NCBI GenBank assembly: GCA_963834365.1
Contig: CAWIBS010000026.1
Span: 4,162 to 68,161 of the forward strand
Source of the DNA: CAWJAP01 sp963834365
GTDB lineage: Bacteria > Acidobacteriota > Vicinamibacteria > Vicinamibacterales > Vicinamibacteraceae
Direction: 5' to 3'
DNA: 64,000 nt
A model generated the notes under the pieces. It was given only the letters and a program-made list of their open reading frames with translations. It was not told the origin of the DNA and searched no databases. Below, in pieces: positions 35,866 to 43,694 of the stretch; positions within the stretch are counted from its first letter, which is position 1; the number at the start of each line of letters is the position of its first letter. Both the position numbers and the translations under genes were made by a program.

Positions 35866-36699
35866 CTTCCCGAGACCGCCGGGCACGCGGTCCGCTAAGA
35901 ACTGGCGGACGGTCGCGGGCGGGCCGGGGCCGCCGCTGGCGCTCGCGCCGCCATCGACGGCGAGCGTCTGTCCGGTGACGAAGCTCGACGCGTCGGATGC
36001 CAGGAACAGCAGCGCGCCCACGAGCTCGGCAGGCGCGCCAATTCGACGCATGGGCGCACTGTTGGCCGCCCAGTCCTTGTAACCCGGAATCGCGAAGGCC
36101 CGCTCGGTCATCTCACTCGGGAACCAGCCCGGCGCGAGCGCGTTCACGCGAACACCGCGATCGGCCCAGCTGCAGGCGAGGCTTCGCGTCAGCGCGATCA
36201 CCGCTCCCTTCGACGCCTGATACGCCGGCGGGAAGTCGCGAACCCCCGCCATGCCCGCGATCGACGCGACGTTGACGATCGATCCGCCCCCGTCCTCGAG
36301 CATGCGATGCGCAACCTGCTGGCAGCAATACCAGAGTCCCACCACGTTCACGCGGATCGTCTGCTCGAAGACGGCCGGGGGAACCTTCTCGGGAGCAAAG
36401 CCGCCATCTGTCGCGACACCAGCGTTGTTGACGAGGACGTCGATTCGCCCGAAGCGTTGGCGAGCCTGCTCGACCATCGAAGCGACCGCGTCGGCATCGG
36501 TCACGTCGCAGGGCAGCGGCAGCGCGACTGCGCCTCCCGCCGCGAGATCGGCGGCGAGGAGCTCGAGCCGTTCGACGCGCCTGGCCGCGAGCACGACCTG
36601 CGCGCCGGCAGCCGCCAGCGCTCTGGCGAAGGTCTCGCCCAGGCCAGACGAGGCGCCGGTCACGATGGCCGTCTTGCCGGACAGTGGCTGCTCAGACAT
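35803..36699 (-). CDS. Short-chain dehydrogenase/reductase
   Basis: 298 residues from ATG 36699 (GAGGAGTC upstream). Cofactor motif TGASSGLGETFARALAAAGA; NNAGVATDGG; catalytic Ser in VNVASIAGM and Y-x-x-x-K in AYQASKGAVIALTRSLACSW; C-terminal ASSFVTGQTLAVDGGASASG. Typical SDRs end at about this last motif (~250 residues). The further ~45 residues run into the intergenic GAAGTAC repeat, so the tail is probably not functional or results from a lost stop. NAD(P)-dependent oxidation of an alcohol or reduction of a ketone; substrate unknown. Confidence 0.88.
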   Translation of the reverse strand: MSEQPLSGKTAIVTGASSGLGETFARALAAAGAQVVLAARRVERLELLAADLAAGGAVALPLPCDVTDADAVASMVEQARQRFGRIDVLVNNAGVATDGGFAPEKVPPAVFEQTIRVNVVGLWYCCQQVAHRMLEDGGGSIVNVASIAGMAGVRDFPPAYQASKGAVIALTRSLACSWADRGVRVNALAPGWFPSEMTERAFAIPGYKDWAANSAPMRRIGAPAELVGALLFLASDASSFVTGQTLAVDGGASASGGPGPPATVRQFLADRVPGGLGKPIGSTKYESKRTGRKGGSRK

Positions 36700-36885
36700 G
36701 ACTCCTCGGTTCGGCACTGCGCGCGGGAGGGCTCACGATACCTGAGCTCGCACGGCAGCGGAAGTCTCGTGCATCCGTTCGCGCGCACCGATCTATGCTG
36801 TCGGCACGCCGGGAGGTCGAGTGGAATTGAGCCTCGATCACACACCGTCCGGTCGCCTGGTGTTCGCCAAGAGAGGAGTCGAGGA

Positions 36886-37792
36886 ATGACGCGTCGATGT
36901 TTGCAGGCTGGCGGCCTCGTGGTGGCAGCACTCCTGGTATCCGCCGCGGCGCATGCCCAGCTGTTCACCCTGACGAAGGAGCAACTGATCGCGTACAGCG
37001 CGCAGAATCCGTTCGAGCGGTTCCCTGACGGCCGGCCCAAGGTTCCCGATGCGCACATCGCGCGCGCCCGCGACCTCTCCTCCGAGGACATCTTCTCGGT
37101 CCTGCCCGGCAAGGGCTTCCGCAATCAATACGCCGACGGGTTCGAGGTCCTCCATCCCGGCACGAAACTGGTGGGCCGCGCCTTCACGGTGCAGTTCATG
37201 CCGGTCCGGCCGGATGTCGAGGAGGTGCTCGCGGCCAATGCCAAACAGGCCGGTCTCGGCCGCCTCGGGAACCAGTTCGCCCTCGATCAGCTCCAGCCGG
37301 GCGACGTGCTCGTCGTCGATCTGTTCGGCAAGAGGGAGAACGGGACGATCGTCGGCGACAACCTGTTCTACTACGTCATGAAGGCGACGAAGAACGGCGG
37401 CCTCGTCGTTGACGGCGCCGTGCGTGACCTGGACGGGATCTCGCAGTTGCCGATGCCCGCGTACTTCCGCCACGCGCATCCGACCGCGATCGGCAACGTC
37501 ATGCTCACCGGGGTGAACATCCCGGTGCGGATCGGCGAGGTCACCGTGATGCCGGGCGATCTCGTCGTCGGCGACCGCGAAGGCGTGTATTTCATTCCTC
37601 CGGCGCTGGTGGACGCGGTGCTGGATACTGCCGACGTCACGCACATCAAGGACGAATGGACGAAGAAGAAGTTCGACGAGGGCAAGTACAAGTCGAGCGA
37701 GATCTACGGGACGCCGCGCGACCCCGAGCTCAAGAAGGAGTACGACGCCGTACTTGAAGAAGCGCCTCGACGAGATCCGCACGAAGAAGTAG
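36886..37792 (+). CDS. Exported RraA/HMG-aldolase-like protein (one apparent frameshift near the end)
   Basis: About 300 residues from ATG 36886, with GAGAGGAGT upstream. An N-terminal signal peptide (AGGLVVAALLVSAAAHAQ) is unexpected for this family. The RraA/HMG-CHA aldolase core is present: LVGRAFTVQFMPVRPD, LQPGDVLVVDLFGKRENGTI, GDNLFYYVMKATKNGGLVVD, then GAVRDLDGI with the active-site Arg-Asp, and VMPGDLVVGDREGVYFIPP. Near 37,749 one extra base breaks the end; the corrected C-terminus is YLKKRLDEIRTKK with TAG at 37790-37792, four bases before the LacI stop. Family aldolases cleave 4-hydroxy-4-methyl-2-oxoglutarate-type acids. Confidence 0.82.
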
Positions 37793-37795
37793 AGG

Positions 37796-38869
37796 TCAGG
37801 CGTCCGGGAGTCGTTCGAGAAAGAACTCCAGGTTCGACCGCATGATGATGTGCGGAGAGACCTGGAGCTGGGGTGGGGGACAGGTGCCGTCGAGCAGATA
37901 TTGGTAGAGGGCCTGCAGCGCCAGCCGGCCCTGCGTGAGCGGACGTTGATAGAGCGTGGCCGCCACCTTGTCGGCTCGAATCCACTCCACGAGCTCGGGG
38001 AACAGGTCGGTGGTCACGATGGTCAGGCCTGACAGCCGCCCTTCCTGCTCGGCGGCCTGCAGCACGGGGACCGAGTTGACCGTGCTCACGTAGATGCCCT
38101 TCAAGTCGCGGTTGGCCTTGAGCACCTTGTGGGCGCGGCGATATCCCTCACGCGGGTCGTCGTGGGCTTCGACCACGGGGCCGAGCCGCACGCCCGACCT
38201 GCCCGCGCCCAGGCTGGCCTCGAACCCGCGCAGCTTGTCCGCGTGGTCCTGGGTGCCGAGCCAGCCGGTGAAGAACGCGACGCGGCCGCCGCCCGGCAGG
38301 AAGCGCGCGAGCAGCTCGCCCGCAATCGCTCCGACCGAGAAGGGGTGGGCCGACACCGCCGTCAAGCGTTCCGTGTCGGGGGCGTCGGTGACCACGCAGA
38401 CCACCGGGATGCCGCGGCGCGCGGCCTTGCGAATGCCTGTCCGGAGAACGGCCGGGTTGCCCGGGGCGATGATCAGGCCGCTCGTGCCTTCGCGCAGCGC
38501 CTGTTCGAGCAGCGGCAGATCGCCCTCGCCCAGGCGCGGATAGCTGCGGAAGTCCACCTGCAAGGCGGGCGCGAACGGCGCCGCCGCGCGGCGAATGCCT
38601 TCGCGCAACGAGTCCCAGAACAGCGCGATCTCCTGCGGCAAATGCACCGACAGGCGGAGCTGCTTGCGCGACTTCAGGTAGCGCGCCGCGAGATTCGGCC
38701 GATACCCGAGCGTCTCGGCCATGCGCAGCACCCGCGCGCGCGTCATCGGATTGATGCCGGGTTTGGCGTGCAGCGCGCGATCGACGGTGCCCGTGGACAC
38801 GCCCAGCGCCTTCGCGATGTCCTTGATGCCGACGGGGTGCGACGGTGGATGCCGCGGATCTGGGACCAT
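37796..38869 (-). CDS. LacI-family transcriptional regulator
   Basis: 357 residues. Helix-turn-helix and hinge: VGIKDIAKALGVSTGTVDRA, LHAKPGINPMTRARVLRMAE, TLGYRPNLAARYLKSRKQLR. The effector domain is a periplasmic-binding-protein fold (VHLPQEIALFWDSLREGIRR, GLIIAPGNPAVLRTGIRKAA, VSAHPFSVGAIAGELLARFL, IYVSTVNSVPVLQAAEQEGR, TTDLFPELVEWIRADKVAAT). It is the last gene of the minus-strand run galM-like, methyltransferase, lacI, with a 20-base gap from the methyltransferase. It probably controls the neighbouring sugar genes. Confidence 0.9.
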   Translation of the reverse strand: MVPDPRHPPSHPVGIKDIAKALGVSTGTVDRALHAKPGINPMTRARVLRMAETLGYRPNLAARYLKSRKQLRLSVHLPQEIALFWDSLREGIRRAAAPFAPALQVDFRSYPRLGEGDLPLLEQALREGTSGLIIAPGNPAVLRTGIRKAARRGIPVVCVVTDAPDTERLTAVSAHPFSVGAIAGELLARFLPGGGRVAFFTGWLGTQDHADKLRGFEASLGAGRSGVRLGPVVEAHDDPREGYRRAHKVLKANRDLKGIYVSTVNSVPVLQAAEQEGRLSGLTIVTTDLFPELVEWIRADKVAATLYQRPLTQGRLALQALYQYLLDGTCPPPQLQVSPHIIMRSNLEFFLERLPDA

Positions 38870-38889
38870 GCGTGCGGGATCTTAACCTG

Positions 38890-39696
38890 TCAGCGCACGG
38901 AAGCCTCATGCGACGCGCCGGCCGGCCGATCGCCCGTGATCGTCACGAGCACGAATGGCGACGTGATCGTCGAGGCCGGATCGGCGGCCGCGGCTCGCTC
39001 CAGCCGTCGCAGCCCCTCGGCATACGCCTCGTCGGCAATCGCCATCAGCTGTGACACCCGATGGCGCGCGCGCGTGAACGCCAGGAAGTCACCCAACGTC
39101 TCCTGTCGCGGCAGGTGATCGCGGCGCGCCGACACGTCCACGAACCCGGACTGGCGCATCAGGGCGAGGAAGCGGTCGACGGGCACGAAGTCGTCGCAGT
39201 CGCGCGCGAATGCTTCGGGGAAGTAGCGGTAGATCGCCCAGGCTTCCATCGACCACGGGTCGATGTTCGTCATCACGAAGCGGCCGCCCGGGCGCAGGAC
39301 CCGGAAGACCTCGTCGAGCAGCCGCGGCGTCTGGCGGATGTGCGGATAGGCGAACTGACAAGTCGCGAAGTCGCACGACGTCGATCCGAGCGGGAGCCTC
39401 GCGCCATGGCCCTGGAGCCAGCACACGTCAAGCGCGCGGCGCCGGGCGAGTCGCAGCATGCCGATGGAACGGTCTACGCCGACCATGGACACATGCGGCA
39501 GGCGGGCGCGGTTCGCGGCGAGCTGACTGCCCGTGCCGCATCCGACGTCCAGCACCCGCAGCGCGGCTGCCGTCTCATCGTCCATCGACTCGATGAACGC
39601 CAGCAGGTGCGGATCGACGTCGTGCGCACGAGCCGGCTCGTCATAGAGCGCGGCGATGCGGTCGTAGTCAACGCGGTCTGTCGGGCGCGCCTCCAC
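38890..39696 (-). CDS. Class I SAM-dependent methyltransferase
   Basis: 268 residues. Motif I ALRVLDVGCGTGSQLAAN, motif II acidic D in MVGVDRSIGMLRLARRRA, motif III-like CDFATCQFAYPHI, VLRPGGRFVMTNIDPWSMEA. This is the UbiE/COQ5-like small-molecule methyltransferase arrangement. The C-terminal region (DHLPRQETLGDFLAFTRARH, SQLMAIADEAYAEGL) is not diagnostic for a substrate. It starts three bases after the aldose epimerase-like gene, so it is in the same transcript. Confidence 0.85.
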   Translation of the reverse strand: MEARPTDRVDYDRIAALYDEPARAHDVDPHLLAFIESMDDETAAALRVLDVGCGTGSQLAANRARLPHVSMVGVDRSIGMLRLARRRALDVCWLQGHGARLPLGSTSCDFATCQFAYPHIRQTPRLLDEVFRVLRPGGRFVMTNIDPWSMEAWAIYRYFPEAFARDCDDFVPVDRFLALMRQSGFVDVSARRDHLPRQETLGDFLAFTRARHRVSQLMAIADEAYAEGLRRLERAAAADPASTITSPFVLVTITGDRPAGASHEASVR

Positions 39697-39699
39697 GGC

Positions 39700-40797
39700 T
39701 CAAAAGCCCGACGGACGCACCCAGAAGCTCTCGCGCCAGCTCTGTCCCGGCGCGATCGTCTGCAGCTCCTTGTAGATGCCGCGGTGCGCCAGATTCACCG
39801 CGTTGGTGATCGCCGCCATCGGCTCGAAGCAGATGAACTGACGGTTCTGCCCGGGCGCCGCCGACGGCGACGGCGCATAGACGACCGCGGCCCGGTAGTT
39901 CGGTCCGAAGACGACGTCGATCTGTTGCGCCTTGCCGCGCACGGACATGACGGCGCGTCCGGCGGCGTCCCGCACGAGGTCGGTGAAGACATGGTCGAGA
40001 TCCAGGCCGCGCAGTGGCGCGGATCGCGGATTCACCAGCATCTCTTCGATCGGCCGCGTGTCCCCGGTTGGCAGCTTGTCGGGCGACAGCAGCCATTCCG
40101 TGCGGGCGCCAAGCGCGATCGTCCAGTCGTCGCGGGCGGTGTCGGTCAGCTGGAAGTAGGGGTGAAATCCGATCGAGACGGGCATGGGCTCGGCGCTCAG
40201 ATTGTCGATGGCCAGGCGGACCTCGAGGACCCCGCCCTGCAGGCGGTAGGTCAGCTCGAGGACGTGGGCGAACGGGAATTGCGCCATCCACGCCGGCTGC
40301 TTGTAGTACTCCAGGCGGCTGGTCACCCAGGCGCTCTCGCCGTCGGCGCGCGCTTCGACCACTTGCCAATGAGGCGTCGAGGAAAGAAACCCGTGGATCG
40401 GGTGGGTGCCGCGGACATTGCCGAGGCCCATGTTGAAGACGTACCGCTTGCCGTTGGCGTGGAAGGCCTGCTCGTCCAGCCGGTTCGCCCAGGGCCCCAT
40501 GAACGGGATGCCGCTCAGGCGCGGCGCCGCCTTGAATTCCTCGAGCGACGCGTAGGGAAAGCGCAGGATGTTGGTCCCCTTCACCGTCATCTCGAACGCC
40601 ACGTTCCCGACTCCCGGCGCAACCGCCACCCGCGTCTCGCTACGCGCATCCTCGAGATACACCGCGTCGGCGGCCTGCCGTACGGCATACGGCTGCGCGC
40701 CTGCCGTCGGCACGACGATGAGCGACCACAGGAGGCAGCCGAGCGAGCGGGCGACGCCGCCGCCGAATCTCTGAATCATCAGGCGCATCGCTGCCAT
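39700..40797 (-). CDS. Exported aldose 1-epimerase-like protein
   Basis: 365 residues from ATG 40797. A signal peptide (LGCLLWSLIVVPTAGAQP) precedes a galactose-mutarotase fold: FPYASLEEFKAAPRLSGIPF, NMGLGNVRGTHPIHGFLSST, with catalytic-type His in VSIGFHPYFQLTDTARDDWT, LDLDHVFTDLVRDAAGRAVM, and FICFEPMAAITNAVNLAHRG with Glu as candidate base. The enzyme would interconvert alpha and beta sugars in the periplasm. Divergent from the TIM-barrel gene across 58 bases. Confidence 0.87.
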   Translation of the reverse strand: MAAMRLMIQRFGGGVARSLGCLLWSLIVVPTAGAQPYAVRQAADAVYLEDARSETRVAVAPGVGNVAFEMTVKGTNILRFPYASLEEFKAAPRLSGIPFMGPWANRLDEQAFHANGKRYVFNMGLGNVRGTHPIHGFLSSTPHWQVVEARADGESAWVTSRLEYYKQPAWMAQFPFAHVLELTYRLQGGVLEVRLAIDNLSAEPMPVSIGFHPYFQLTDTARDDWTIALGARTEWLLSPDKLPTGDTRPIEEMLVNPRSAPLRGLDLDHVFTDLVRDAAGRAVMSVRGKAQQIDVVFGPNYRAAVVYAPSPSAAPGQNRQFICFEPMAAITNAVNLAHRGIYKELQTIAPGQSWRESFWVRPSGF

Positions 40798-40855
40798 CTT
40801 ACGTCCCGCGGCGGGCTTCGCGTAGACTGCTGCCACCACCTCGAAGGAGCTCATC

Positions 40856-41776
40856 ATGCGAGTCGATCGCCGCGCCTTTCTCAGCACCGCCACGGCGGGC
40901 TTCGCCGCGCCCGCGCTCCTGCGCGCGAGGGGGCGCGCACGTCAGCCGATCGCCTTCTCGACGCTGGGATGCCCGGCGTGGAGCTGGAAGACGATCCTCG
41001 AGCAGGCCGACCAGCTCGGGTACACCGCGATCGAGCTGCGCGGCGTGATGGGGGAGATGGACCTGACCAAAGTTCCCGAGCTCTCCGGGTCCCAGCGCGC
41101 CGCGACGAAGAAGGATCTCGAGGCGCTGGGACTGGTGATTTCGGACCTCGGCGCGTCGGCGACCATGCACCACCGCGACCAGGCCACCCGGGACAAGAAC
41201 TTCGATGAGGGCCGGCGCTTCATCGACCTCGCGCATGTGCTCGGCGTGAAGTACGTGCGCATGTTCGGCGACAAGATTCCGCCGGGGGAACCGCGCGGCG
41301 AGGTCATCGACCGGGTCGTCGAAGGTTTCAAGACCATGGCGGCGCACGCCAGCTCTGCGGGCGTCGTCGTGCTCATGGAATCACACGGCGATTTCACGGC
41401 CTCCGCCGATCTCGCGACGATTCTGACCCGGGTCGGCAGCGAGGCCTTCGCGCTGCTGTGGGATGCGCATCACACGTCGGTCGCCGGCGAGGATCCCGCA
41501 ACCACCTTCGCCAAGCTCGGCACGTGGGTGCGCCACACCCACCTCAAGGACTCGAAGCCGGCTGGCACCGAGCGCCGGTACGTGCTCACTGGCACGGGCG
41601 AGGTCCCGGTCAGGACGCAGGTCCAGGTCCTGGCGCGCGGAGGCTACAAGGGCTACTACGCGTTCGAATGGGAAAAGCGGTGGCATCCGGAGATCGAAGA
41701 TCCGGAAGTGGCGTTTCCGCACTATGCGCGGACGATGGCCGAATACCTGGCCGAGGCGGGCGTCAAGCCCTCGTGA
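40856..41776 (+). CDS. Tat-exported sugar phosphate isomerase/epimerase-like (xylose isomerase-like TIM barrel) protein
   Basis: 306 residues, ATG 40856 after GGAGCTCATC. The N-terminus VDRRAFLSTATAGFAAPALL is a twin-arginine signal. The barrel reads IAFSTLGCPAWSWKTILEQA, YTAIELRGVMGEMDLTK, KYVRMFGDKIPPG, VVVLMESHGDFTASADLATI, ALLWDAHHTSVAGEDP, WVRHTHLKDSKPAGTERRY, YYAFEWEKRWHPEI. The metal-ligand set Glu (MESHGD), Asp/His (WDAHH), His (HTHLKDS) and Glu (FEWEK) matches AP_endonuc_2/IolE-like enzymes. Probably acts on a sugar or inositol derivative after export. Confidence 0.87.
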   Translation: MRVDRRAFLSTATAGFAAPALLRARGRARQPIAFSTLGCPAWSWKTILEQADQLGYTAIELRGVMGEMDLTKVPELSGSQRAATKKDLEALGLVISDLGASATMHHRDQATRDKNFDEGRRFIDLAHVLGVKYVRMFGDKIPPGEPRGEVIDRVVEGFKTMAAHASSAGVVVLMESHGDFTASADLATILTRVGSEAFALLWDAHHTSVAGEDPATTFAKLGTWVRHTHLKDSKPAGTERRYVLTGTGEVPVRTQVQVLARGGYKGYYAFEWEKRWHPEIEDPEVAFPHYARTMAEYLAEAGVKPS

Positions 41777-41811
41777 GGCCGCCGGTACGCTCCCGGCCGC
41801 CAGCCAGACGT

Positions 41812-42804
41812 TCAGAAGCGAAGCCGCAGACCGCCGCCGACGATTATCCCGCCGACCTCGCGTTCCCCGAGCGAGAACGTCACGTTGGCTCGCGAGTACC
41901 GCACGATCGCGCCGACGCCAACGTTGCGCGTGAAGTAGTAGCCGACGTCCACGCCGGCGTGGTATCCCACCTCTGACTCGGATTCACTTTCGACGGTTGC
42001 ACCCGTGAAAGTGACCTCATCGTGGGGAAACGTGTCGGTGTAGTCGATGTCGGTCACGACCGACTGTTTCGCCGTGAAGAAGCTGGGGCCGGCGAAGAAG
42101 GCCAGTTCGAGCTTGTTGCCCGCGGGGGCGATCCACCCCACGGAGACGTGGACCGCCGACTCTTCACGCTCGCCGGGCGCACTCCCGGTCAGTTCCCGGT
42201 CTTGATCGAACAAGAACGGGTGGGGGAGCGAGGCCTCGATGGCGATGTCGCGGTCGTCGCTGAAGCGCGTGAACGCCGCGCCGGCGATGAGGCCGCTCCA
42301 GATCCGCGCATACCCTCCGATGTCGAGGGCGACGTTGCCGTTCACTTCATAGCTCGACGTCACCTGCGCGGTCTCCTGATTCAGCGGGAACGTTCGGACG
42401 TCCTCGAAGTCGTCGGACACCTCCTGCCAGCCGGCGTTGACGCTGATCCGCGCGAATCCCATCGCGGTCGTGGCGGCCGGCGTCCCTCCCCCGGCCGAAA
42501 CCGGCTGTGGCGGGAGCGGATCCAGCCCCAGCGACGCGCGGGGCAGGCAGCCCGTTTCCCCCGACCGGACCACGGTCACCATGACCCAGGTCTCGACGAA
42601 GCCGTCCACCACGACCTCGTCGCCGCCTCTCAGCGTTTCGCGGATGGGCGACGACGTGTCGCACCGGGCCTGGAGCGCCACCGTCCGAACGATCTTCGTG
42701 TGGTCGCCCGGCCGCACGGTTCGACCCGCCTGGGCGCCTCGCGCCGCCGCGGGGCAGGCACACGTCACGAGCAGGCACAGGCCGGCTGCGGCAGCGCGGG
42801 ACAT
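41812..42804 (-). CDS. Outer-membrane beta-barrel protein with N-terminal SH3-like domain
   Basis: 330 residues from ATG 42804. Signal peptide AAAGLCLLVTCACPAAARGA. Residues ~30-85 are an SH3-like module (TVALQARCDTSSPIRETLRG, GDEVVVDGFVETWVMVTVV, GETGCLPRASLGLD) with two Cys. The remainder is an eight-strand-like barrel (FARISVNAGWQEVSDDFEDV, RIWSGLIAGAAFTRFSDDRD, VGYHAGVDVGYYFTRNVGVG) ending GGIIVGGGLRLRF with a terminal Phe. It begins 22 bases after the glutamine cyclotransferase gene and is probably in the same operon. Confidence 0.78.
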   Translation of the reverse strand: MSRAAAAGLCLLVTCACPAAARGAQAGRTVRPGDHTKIVRTVALQARCDTSSPIRETLRGGDEVVVDGFVETWVMVTVVRSGETGCLPRASLGLDPLPPQPVSAGGGTPAATTAMGFARISVNAGWQEVSDDFEDVRTFPLNQETAQVTSSYEVNGNVALDIGGYARIWSGLIAGAAFTRFSDDRDIAIEASLPHPFLFDQDRELTGSAPGEREESAVHVSVGWIAPAGNKLELAFFAGPSFFTAKQSVVTDIDYTDTFPHDEVTFTGATVESESESEVGYHAGVDVGYYFTRNVGVGAIVRYSRANVTFSLGEREVGGIIVGGGLRLRF

Positions 42805-42826
42805 GTCCAGCGATGCTCGGAAGGGA

Positions 42827-43652
42827 TCAGGCACCAGGTTCTCCACGGGCAGTCGAGCGTGCGACGAAGCGAACGCGGAACAGCGTCGGCCACAGCTTGC
42901 CGGTGATGAGGAACGTCTTCGTGGACGCGTCGTAGGCGATGCCGTTGAGGACGTCGGTGCGGGCGCGCTCCGCCGGCGTCAGGAGGCCGGCAGCGTCGAT
43001 GACCGCCGTGACCGCACCGGTCGCCGCCTCAACCGAGACGATGGTGTCCGTGTTCCAGACGTTGGCGTAGATCGTCGTCCCGACGCATTCGAGCTCGTTC
43101 AGGTCGTCCACCGGCGCTCCACCCAGCATCACCACGAGTTTGCGCTGGACCGCCATGGTGGCCGGGTCGCGAAACGCCAGCTGCGGCGAGCCGTCGCTCG
43201 TGACCAGCGCCCGGCCGTCGTGACAGGCGCCCCACCCCTCACCGGAATAGCCCCATTCGCGCGTGCGCTTCAGGGTCTGCTTGTCGGTACTGATACACGA
43301 GGCCGTTCTTCCAGGTGAGCTGGACGAGATGCGGGCCGATGACGGCCAGGCCCTCCGAGAAGATCGAGGCTGCCTGCGAGGTCTGCTGCAGGACGCGGCC
43401 GGTGTCCAGATCCACGCGCCGGAGCGTCGATTGTCCTTCGAGGCCGGTGCTCTCGTAGAGGGTCTTGCCATCGAGCACCAGACCCTGCGTGAACGCCGAT
43501 GGATCGTGCGGGTAGCGCGCGACGACCTCGACCTTCAGCCGGGCTGCCGGGGCCGCGGCTCTCGCCGCTTGCCCCGACCCCGTCACATGCGCTTGCACGC
43601 ACGCGAGCGCGACCGCGAGGCCCATCACGACCGTCAACACCCGGGAACGCAT
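42827..43652 (-). CDS. Glutaminyl-peptide cyclotransferase (bacterial propeller type; one apparent frameshift)
   Basis: About 275 residues. A signal peptide (VLTVVMGLAVALACVQAHV) is followed by a five-bladed propeller: VARYPHDPSAFTQGLVLDGK, TLYESTGLEGQSTLRRVDLD, FSEGLAVIGPHLVQLTWKNG. Near 43,285 the frame changes and continues KQTLKRTREWGYSGEGWGAC, VTSDGSPQLAFRDPATMAVQ, GAPVDDLNELECVGTTIYAN, VWNTDTIVSV, GLLTPAERARTDVLNGIAYD, FLITGKLWPTLFRVRF. FTQGL, STGLEGQS, LNELE and ITGKLWP are family hallmarks. It cyclises N-terminal Gln of exported peptides to pyroglutamate. Co-directional with the S9 peptidase-like gene. Confidence 0.88.
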
Positions 43653-43694
43653 GTCTCAGCGTATCTCAACGGGAACGTTTCCCGAATGTCCCGG

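Noticed and set aside
39061..41208. Long plus-strand open frame of about 715 codons antisense to methyltransferase and epimerase genes
   Set aside because: It overlaps genes with clear families and shows only Arg/Ala/Asp-rich composition typical of GC-rich antisense frames.
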